Source of the DNA: Cristatella mucedo
Lineage: Eukaryota > Bryozoa > Phylactolaemata > Cristatellidae
Direction of reading: 5' to 3'
DNA: 64,000 nt
NCBI GenBank assembly: GCA_009760855.2
Contig: WPIO01000010.1
Coordinates: 7,676,001 to 7,740,000 of the forward strand
The translations under genes were made by a program, and so were the position numbers. Shown here piece after piece: positions 56,264-64,000 of this stretch. Under the pieces are notes generated by a model that was not told where the DNA came from, did not search any database, and saw only the letters and a program-made list of their open reading frames with translations. Positions within the stretch are counted from its first letter, which is position 1. The number at the start of each line of letters is the position of its first letter.

Positions 56264-56821
56264 GCGCTGACACACTTAACATGAAAAGTCCATATCGACA
56301 GCGAAGAGAAGTCTACTTGAGAGCGGCGGAGGGTTGTCGGTTGGTGTCCAAAAAGCGGCAGTTGCATATACCAGCTCTTTTCTGGCCCAGAGGCCTAGAC
56401 TCAAATCAGCCCCAATTCTAAGGCATCGACTCCAAGAGTTTAGGTCGCTGCCTATTACACGGCTTCGGCTTCTATGCTGTCTTGACAGTCATTATCCCAT
56501 AATCTGTACCTTGCCGTTCTAATTCCGGAGCCGCAAATCTTAAATATCAGTCCCAATCTGGCTCATTTAGCACGACGCAGTTTTAGCACAAGGAGAGCGA
56601 CGGAGTGAGAGAGACTGAGATCGTATCGACAAGCTTAAATCCGGCTGCCGTGCTAAGATCACGCGCTGCCCCGGATAGGCTGCCACAGTAACAGCTTAGG
56701 CATCGGCTTAGCGCTCCGCATTCTGAGGCCATCCTGGACACGAACACCGCTAAGCCAGCGGCCTACCGCTGCGTATCCGGTTCTCGGAGGCAAGACTGCC
56801 TGAAGACCGAGTACGGAGCTG

Positions 56822-56890
56822 CTTCGGGCGCTCGAAACTCGACAGGCGGTCGAAACTCTACAGGCGGTCGAAACTCTACAGGCGGTCGAG
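56822..56890. repeat. 18-bp minisatellite
   Basis: Three and a half units of CGAAACTCTACAGGCGGT with minor changes. Read on the minus strand it gives a PPVEFR repeat within a 114-codon open frame (56763-57104). Confidence 0.8.
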
Positions 56891-57140
56891 ACGCTCCATT
56901 GCCGAGCACTTGAGAACTATAGCTGAGGCCCGACCGAACGGCAGACCTTCGGAGCAGACGTCTGTGGAGGTAGCATCGCTCAGGTACGCGTGGCACAAGC
57001 CTCGACTTGGGGCGAAACGCATCGAGATGAAGCTGCGGCGCGCGGCGGCGCGAGGCTCGGGTCTCGCTCCTTCCGCTCTCTTCGCTACGCTCAGCTTGAG
57101 TCAAGTGAGAACTTTCGAAAGAAGCTTCAGCCCGGATTAG

Positions 57141-58239
57141 GCGCCGAAAGGGCGCAGACGTAGGCTAGCTACTGCGACGACCCACCTCGATCGGCGATCG
57201 ATCGTCAACACTTTCGTCCAATTTTTCCAAAATAACGTCACAAGTTGCCCTTGCCACAATTCACGTCTGGCTATACTCTTTCGAGCGCATCGCCCGGCGG
57301 TCGGCCTAAGAAGTAGACACTGCTGTGTCTAGACAGTCGGACCGAAGCTTGGATTTCCTTGGCTAAGTAGCCGCTAGAGGCAACAGGGTGGGGCGAGTTT
57401 AAGTAAACAAAAGATTAGAACAACTACCAGCTGGTAAACGCGTTCTACCAAGCTCGAAAACTGAACCTGATTTGCTACCGTTCCACTCTTAATCGGCGTG
57501 CAGGTTTTCATCCTGAGCACTTCTAGCAGCCTGGAATTAGGCGCCTACGCTGGACTCCTTAAGAATCTCTCCTGTATTCGCTAATCAAGGTGTATGCAGC
57601 AGCATGCAGGCTATACTATGCGATTATGCCACGATACTTGTTATCGTTTTCTAAGTGCGTTTGAATGAATCCTGAGGGTTGCATGTTTAGTATTGCAGAT
57701 CGTGCCTTCAAATCTTACAAACCAGGGAATATCAACAGATATCGTAGGGTATTCGCTGCCAGTTCTTCGATTGACCGAAGTAACAGAGCGAAAAGCACTC
57801 AGCACTGGAGGCAGAAGCCCGCCGTTGGTCAAGAGAAGTGCAGTGCGGAATTATTAAGACTCAGCTTGGCAATTTGCCCTATTAGGATTCTTAAAAACCT
57901 CATTTGAATACTTCTCGCTTGGAGTCTCGCTATGAGACTATGAGGCGAGACGTACAGCTGATACAGTTCAAGATCCTAAGAAGAATTTAATTACTATAAG
58001 AGCTACCGCCACCTGTGAAGGCAAAAAACCTCGGCTGACTGCAACAGCATAATCCCCTAATCCTCCGTTGGGCAAGAAGTAACGAAATGACTCGTGGCTT
58101 TCCGAGTTAACAAAGAACTTCATAGAAAAACCATCTGCACACAGCAATGTTTTGCAAAAATCCAATGGACTTTCAGCTACATAATATCGACAAAGGTGGA
58201 GCTTGCATAGATGAAGCTATCCCAGCTAAGCTGATCCGT
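57141..58239. other. No gene recognised
   Basis: Short frames only. Confidence 0.35.
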
Positions 58240-59585
58240 GCGGTTGTGACATCCCGTGTAGGCTTCTGTGTTGCTCAACTACTTGCAGATCGTTCTGCAT
58301 GTGCAATAATGTAGCCGAGTTCCCGGGGTCAAAGGCTAGTATCCGCCAAACCCCGCCCTACTCCGGCCAGGCTGCCGCTCGCCATGCCCCTGAGCTACTG
58401 TAAGACGAGCGGCAGTCAGGTTAAACCTCTTTATAATAACGCATGCACCAACAACAGGGGAACTGAACAAATCTGCAGGGAGGGTCCTAAACAAAGTACA
58501 CTATAGGGGCACAAGACGACGCAGCAAGCGCGAACAAACGTGTCAGTTGGTCAGTCGGCTTCCGCAGTCCTGCCGTTGTACCGACTCTGAATCCAACAGT
58601 ACGAGCGTACGCCGTCCAAGACCCGGCTGGCTGAGTAACTGCTTGACTAGTCCAAGTCGACAACTACCACAGTCGAGAGCTTCCACCGAAAGACGCCAAC
58701 ACACGGGGGGGGGGGTGACGAGCATGCTACACGGGGAACGCGGAATATACAAGTCTCAACGAGCGTGCTATCCAGCCCCGCTCGGGCCTTGGGTACTCGT
58801 TCCCGTGCGTGCGTGGCAGCATCGCCGGAGCACGCCTGCACGAATCCAGGTGCATAACTCGGCGAGACCGGGAGCCTCCAACACCATGACTTACTCGGCC
58901 AACTTCTCCTACCCAAGAGCCCCGGTGACCTCACGTCCCCACACATCCGGCCATGCCGTAGGTCCGACCCCTGCCTAGCCGGTGACCCTCATTACAGCCA
59001 TTTGGTCCCAGCCAACCGAACTTAGCTCGGGTACAATAATACACTTACAGTTGGTAAAAAACTCTGGAGCTATGATTGTGTGTCATGAACGTCGCGACTT
59101 CTACATTATGCAACTTCTCACTGACACGCACTGGCTTCCTATCGAACAGAAAACTTCGGGGTTCGCTCACTCCCTAGTACGTCTTTCTATTCTCTTGCTC
59201 AGGCCTACCTACCTACCTAAAATGCTTTCAAAGTATGCTTAGCGTACTAACTCAAGCTCTTCTGACTCAAGCCCTTTTGCTGTGCTTCTAACCAACCTCA
59301 AATCCTTCGGTTCATGTGCTCCCAAAGCTAAAAACTCACTTTTGACTGACTTTAATATATTCCTGACATGATGTCATTTAAAAAGAAGCTAAAAACTGTC
59401 GGCTCTTCCTAGAATTTGATCCGTCTGTCTAAATTGTCTTTTGTTTCCATATGCATGCTAAAATTGGGCATATTCTCCGTAGCAGATCGACATGTTTTCT
59501 TTGAGCCTACGTAAAATCTCTATACAGATATTTAGTTCACTTAGGGCACCGTAAAAATGCTTTCCTATTATTATTAACATATCTA
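58240..59585 (+). mobile_element. LINE1-type fragment split by a DNA element
   Basis: Before the break: VTSRVGFCVAQLLADRSACA (58249-58311). After it: the next part of the same protein (QLVKNSGAMIVCHERRDFYI, then LLTDTHWLPIEQ), a degraded C-terminus and the 3' end with TATTATTATT at about 59567. The break is the 722-bp insertion at 58312-59033. Confidence 0.75.
58312..59033. mobile_element. 722-bp non-autonomous hAT-type insertion
   Basis: Flanked by CAATAATG (58304-58311) and CAATAATA (59034-59041), a 7-of-8 target duplication. Ends are TAGCCGAGTT and, read inward from the right, TACCCGAGCT, a short imperfect inverted repeat. It is GC-rich, contains a G run (about 58706-58715), and interrupts LINE1-type sequence. 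The 8-bp duplication suggests the hAT superfamily. The 143-codon frame at 58547-58978 has no transposase motifs. Confidence 0.7.
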
Positions 59586-60262
59586 AGCTGATTTGGTGAC
59601 GTGGTTGCAGGCAAAAGGTATGCATCTTTGGTGTCTGAAAGTTGGCAGCGACCGCGGCTGACCCTTATTTCTACGGTCCCCCGACCGTCATGAACGATTA
59701 AATTCTGTCTTAGTTACACTCGATCAGAAACCGCCAATATCGTGTCGAATAAGCAATATGAGTCTGAACCATGACTTTTCATTAATTTCGGGTCTAGCCT
59801 CACCTGAATGAACATGTTGCTGGTCTTGCCCTACATTAAAATGTTGCAGGTCTTGCACCACCCCCCCAGATGAAAGTCCTGGCTCCACCACTGCTTGGTA
59901 GGAACACTGGCGTATCAGCAGGGAGCAGGTTACTAACGCCACTTTCCTTAAAAATTTCTATGACAAGTTCTCCATGAAAATCCGCATGAAAAACTTGCAA
60001 AACAAGATTTCGAACTGTTTTTTTTCCGATTCAGCCATATCGCTAACGTCATCCCAGTATTTGACCGCATAGTGGTCGTCACTTTTCCGAGTCTGTGAAC
60101 GTATAAAAAAGATACAGCGAGCAGTGTGGGAATGCAGCATCTCGTTCCATAGCAATCAACAGTATATGATGATGGTTATTATAATAATAATAACCCGAAG
60201 TAGGATGATATGCGACGTACTGTATGTGTCTCCTCTCCACTGCTTATTATTTTTAGGTCGCC
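59586..60262. other. Upstream of the signal-peptide exon
   Basis: No coding frame supported. TTATTATTTTTAG at 60244-60256 could be a splice acceptor just before the exon's ATG, implying an untranslated exon further upstream. Confidence 0.4.
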
Positions 60263-60370
60263 ATGAAACCCCCCTTCGGCCTTGCAGCTGCTCTGCTTGT
60301 GCTGCTGACTACTGCCAGCTGCTCGGTCCTATTTAAACGATCTCCACAGAGACAAAGCTTGCTTCTCAAG
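60263..60370 (+). CDS. First coding exon of a probable secreted protein
   Basis: The ATG at 60263 (context TCGCCATGA) opens 36 codons: MKPPFGLAAALLVLLTTASC then SVLFKRSPQRQSLLLK. The first 21 residues form a textbook signal peptide: Lys near the start, a Leu/Ala core, and small residues then Cys at the likely cleavage site. A KR pair follows, as in some propeptides. The exon ends in phase 0 at a consensus donor (CTCAAG-GTAAGA). An acceptor-like TTTTTAG lies 6 nt upstream of the ATG. The next exon is not certain; TGTATTGCAG ending at about 61305 opens a phase-0 frame of about 50 codons to a stop at 61461, but nothing else supports it. Confidence 0.5.
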
Positions 60371-61683
60371 GTAAGAGCCCGCTCGCTCTCTATTTTCTGC
60401 TCCCGTGCTCGCTTAATTTGCGCAGCACGCACTCCCGGTATAAGCATTCGCGGTGTTTGAAACGAGCCACTCGAGAAGGACCGCGAGTAGGTGGAAGCGA
60501 ACATCCGGCTACGAATAATAGCCTCCACCAGAGAAGTTCAACGCAATCTGCTGCAACTGCTGACATTGGCCACGTATCGTGCGTGACACGTGGGCCACCG
60601 CGTTCGGGTGTCCCAGGTCACCCGAGCTCCTGACCTGCTGCTCAGCAGCAGCACGCATTAGCAGGCTGTCTTGAGCTACTTTAAGTTATCATATCCTCCA
60701 TTGACGTTTTCCTTTTTACTCTGACCCTTTTTGAGTCTCGAACTCACGGTAAGGTTGACAAGCTTGAACTTACTGCACTGAATGAAAATTAGGGCGCCGT
60801 AACAAAAGCCCGAGACACGAAATCGCGAAAGACAACAGCACACAAGACAACGGCGTGAAATGCTAGCAACCCCGAAAAATTCGCACGACAAAAAGCTCAC
60901 GGTTTTGATTGCAAATTATCGCAATCATGGTTCAGGTTTACCCAAAAAATTCCATTCTATTTCGCTTGCATGTTCTAATGCTACGACCTCCAATTGTCCG
61001 GGTCATCAGTGGCCATAGCAACATAACGCGTTAGCGAAATCGCATAAAATTTAATGAGTAACCCCAGAACACTGCTTTCAAAAATAAGCAACTAAAACTG
61101 CAGTTTGACGACGCCTATTGTTGGAATAGTGGAGATATCGCAGTTCGGAAATGCAGAGCGAGCCGGGTCATTTGAGGCGGCCATACGAGAATTCACAAGC
61201 ACAATTGCACAACTTCGGTGGGTAAACCTGTCACAACTTTCGTATAATTTGGAATAAAAAACCGCAATGTTCAGATGTTTATTATGGAAATGACAGCTGT
61301 ATTGCAGTGTTTCGCAGTTATTCTTAGGACCCGAATGTTTTTGCTCAAAACATCAACAATTTACCTCGGAAGAGTCCTAATGGGGGAAGGGTTACCTTCA
61401 AAGAATCGCACGCAACCAGAGTATCTAATTAAAAATAGGTTTAACATTATTAGGCTATATTAACTCTTTCTAGATAACTATACCATTTCAAAATATATTT
61501 AAAATATGGCATAAGTTGTAATGAAATGTGAGTTATGCTATATAGATATTTTCTCTAATAAAATACTTTACTTATTCATATATGTTTAAACCAGCACTCC
61601 TTAAAATAATATTTTTAGAACGCTCTTGTCTCGCGAGTTCTTTTTGGCGCGCTTTTGTCCTGCATTTCTTGGGCTACCGAAAA
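60371..61683. other. Inferred intron and unassigned sequence
   Basis: Begins GTAAGA. AT-rich; see the previous entry for one possible continuing exon at about 61306-61463. No repeat recognised. Confidence 0.35.
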
Positions 61684-61765
61684 GTTGTCTCGTTAGCTCA
61701 ATCGGTGGAGCACAGTGTTTGCAAACCAGAGGTTGCGGGATCGTTCCAGCTCCCGAGGTGACACA
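61684..61765 (+). tRNA. tRNA-like sequence, probably pseudogene or SINE relic
   Basis: It has a good D-arm (TTAGCTCAATCGGTGGAGC), a 7-base anticodon-type loop TTTGCAA that would give a UGC (Ala) anticodon, and a CGGGA/TCCCG T-stem. The T-loop is about three bases too long and lacks a proper GGTTCGA, and the acceptor stem pairs only with several G-U pairs. Not a canonical functional tRNA by eye. Confidence 0.35.
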
Positions 61766-61839
61766 TTTTTTCGGCGCCAAGTTCCACGGCAAACGCCTCC
61801 AGTTGCACAGTATTTAGAAAAAATTTAAGCCCGCGCATT

Positions 61840-61905
61840 TCGCCCCATGAGAACTACATCTCTTTCTAGGCAATTTGCGAATGCTGAAAATACCTGCACA
61901 TGATG
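61840..61905 (-). mobile_element. LINE1-type/SINE-A 3' end fragment
   Basis: CCCCATGAGAACTACATCTC, then TTTCTAGGCAATTTGCG; reversed 3' signature only. Confidence 0.55.
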
Positions 61906-62421
61906 ATATTTTATACATGTAGATATTTTATTTTTATATTTACATGTGCATAAGTATATCTTATATACACTATATCTTTAATAGCCTACGTGTAGCGACC
62001 TTGAAACTGGTGTCTTTAATACAGACACAGAATACGCAAAGCAAGTTCAAGTCCTTACAGAAACGTAACGAGAATACGCGTCAACTGGCGTCATTAAGCA
62101 CGCACCGCTAACAAGTCTTAAATGTCAAACCCACGCACGAAGGTGTGGTGACGATAAAAGAGTATGATAGCAATCAAGAACGCCCGTATCTTAGTAATGA
62201 GTCTTTGTTCTTGACATAAGGCGTAAGCCTTAGATTATGTCACACTCCGTTCCAAACGAATTTGACTCAAGACCTGCTAATAATCTCAAGCATCTAACCT
62301 GACTGACGTCGCTTGTCAAAGTTTCCATATATAAATATATAACCATATTTTCAGGGTAAAATGACTACGGTAGGTAAAATAACTATGTCTATAGTGCATT
62401 CACACCCACACCCACACACAA

Positions 62422-62458
<37 letters not shown>

Positions 62459-62497
62459 GATTTATTTAAATTTTTAACTTGTATATATACGTTAGCC
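61906..62497. other. AT-rich, no gene recognised
   Basis: Ends with an AT microsatellite (62427-62457) beside the retroelement fragment. Confidence 0.4.
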
Positions 62498-62906
62498 GGC
62501 GGCGCCTGTCCTGCCGGGGTCATGAATACTACCCGGGCCTCCCGGTTCTGGAACAGGGACTGCACGGCTTCCGAACCGGGAATGGCGTAGGAGTCACAGT
62601 GACGCTTCAATGCCGCTCTCTCCGCGAGTGGGGTGTCGCGGTGAGCCAGACAAGCTTCATTGTTTGGCCAATAGCCCCGACCGCGAAGGGCCTCACCACT
62701 GCCGACCGGTAGCCAGCGGTCAGGAAAGACCGGGCAATGGCTGCATATTTATCGGTCTTGTTCCGGGCCAGCATAATCACTGCATCCTTGCTGCCGTCGA
62801 ACGGCATTGTCACATCAACGATTACCATATCGGTGCCGTTGTCGACGACCTGGTCCGGCTTGAGAGCCAGACCGCCGGCAAGCCGGAGGGCGAGACCTGC
62901 CGACAC
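62498..62906 (-). mobile_element. R2-type retroelement C-terminus: restriction-like endonuclease domain
   Basis: The minus strand reads LALKPDQVVDNGTDMVIVDV then TMPFDGSKDAVIMLARNKTD and KYAAIARSF. The PD...(V)DVT-PF...K...KY pattern is the PD-(D/E)XK restriction-like endonuclease used for target-site cleavage by site-specific non-LTR elements of the R2/R4/NeSL type, at the C-terminus of their single ORF. A frameshift at about 62670-62690 moves the reading to GYWPNNEACLAHRDTPLAER, which restores the expected downstream motif. It is therefore a dead, 5'-truncated fragment. A SINE-A abuts its upstream end. Confidence 0.65.
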
Positions 62907-62919
62907 GTAGTTATATATA

Positions 62920-63065
62920 ATATATAATTCATTTACATAGCGCCCTAAGAGAACTTAATCTCTATTCAGGCGCTTCACATATGCCTCAGGGCTCGAGCGC
63001 ACGATCTCAGTCGGGCCATGGTCGGAGCGAGCACCTTAACCGCTAGACCAAACCAGCTCGGCTGA
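62920..63065 (-). mobile_element. SINE-A copy, full length
   Basis: Reversed AT-rich tail, CATTTACATAGCGCCCTAAG, CTCTATTCAGGCGCTTCACA, B-box GGGCTCGAGCGCACGATC, A-box region CCGCTAGACCAAACCAG. Confidence 0.85.
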
Positions 63066-63156
63066 TCGCGGTGGCCAGAAGAGCCTCTCGACTAGTTGGC
63101 GCAGAACCCGGTTGTGTCGGCCGTAATTGCTAGTAGAATCAGCCGGCAGTGACTCA

Positions 63157-64000
<844 letters not shown>

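Noticed and set aside
58547-58978. 143-codon open frame inside the 722-bp element
   Set aside because: No transposase signature; open because the element is GC-rich.

Overview
The window is animal nuclear DNA. Its genes are split by GT-AG introns, it is rich in dinucleotide microsatellites, and its middle is full of old non-LTR retrotransposon debris with matching tRNA-headed SINEs. The one gene that can be identified with confidence is a myocardin-related transcription factor (MRTF), found in animals and their close relatives. Codon use, the absence of vertebrate repeat families and the L2/CR1-like LINEs suggest an invertebrate; the phylum cannot be fixed by eye.

1-15.5 kb: a plus-strand MRTF gene. 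Eight exons (1703-1865, 4116-5745, 6389-6513, 6705-6924, 8401-9153, 12003-12102, 13405-13492, 13673-14463) join with every splice phase matching and give 3870 nt, or 1289 codons plus stop. In order they encode the basic region, a Q-rich segment, a SAP domain, a leucine zipper and an acidic C-terminal activation domain. The actin-binding RPEL repeats expected at the N-terminus were not found. Exon 1 is the least certain part. Exon 6 (100 nt) is too short to stand out as an ORF and was found by phase and splice signals. A 3'UTR with long CT and CA tracts ends near an AATAAA at 15424.

15.5-20.3 kb: GC-rich DNA with a probable unrecognised minus-strand gene (terminal exons 18372-18618 and 19754-19935, perhaps 20080-20124). 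A decayed relative of this sequence lies at 49.5-49.7 kb.

21-50.8 kb: a transposon graveyard. Two LINE types (called LINE1-type and LINE2-type here, both L2/CR1-like) occur on both strands, mostly as 5'-truncated 3' ends. Two SINE families (SINE-A, SINE-B) are scattered among them. SINE-A carries the same 3' end as the LINE1-type, which is the expected LINE-SINE partnership. Several insertions are nested. Also here are a decayed copy of a widespread uncharacterised protein family (24.0-25.2 kb), a perfect 31-bp hairpin (29964-30029) and a hAT-like element (47484-48392).

51-64 kb: mixed DNA. It holds two unrecognised candidate coding exons (51.1 and 51.8-52.0 kb), GC-rich minisatellites, a 722-bp hAT-type insertion nested in a LINE (58312-59033), a signal-peptide first exon (60263-60370), a fragment of a restriction-like endonuclease domain from an R2-type retroelement (62498-62906, minus) and a 108-bp perfect AC/GT palindrome (63159-63266).
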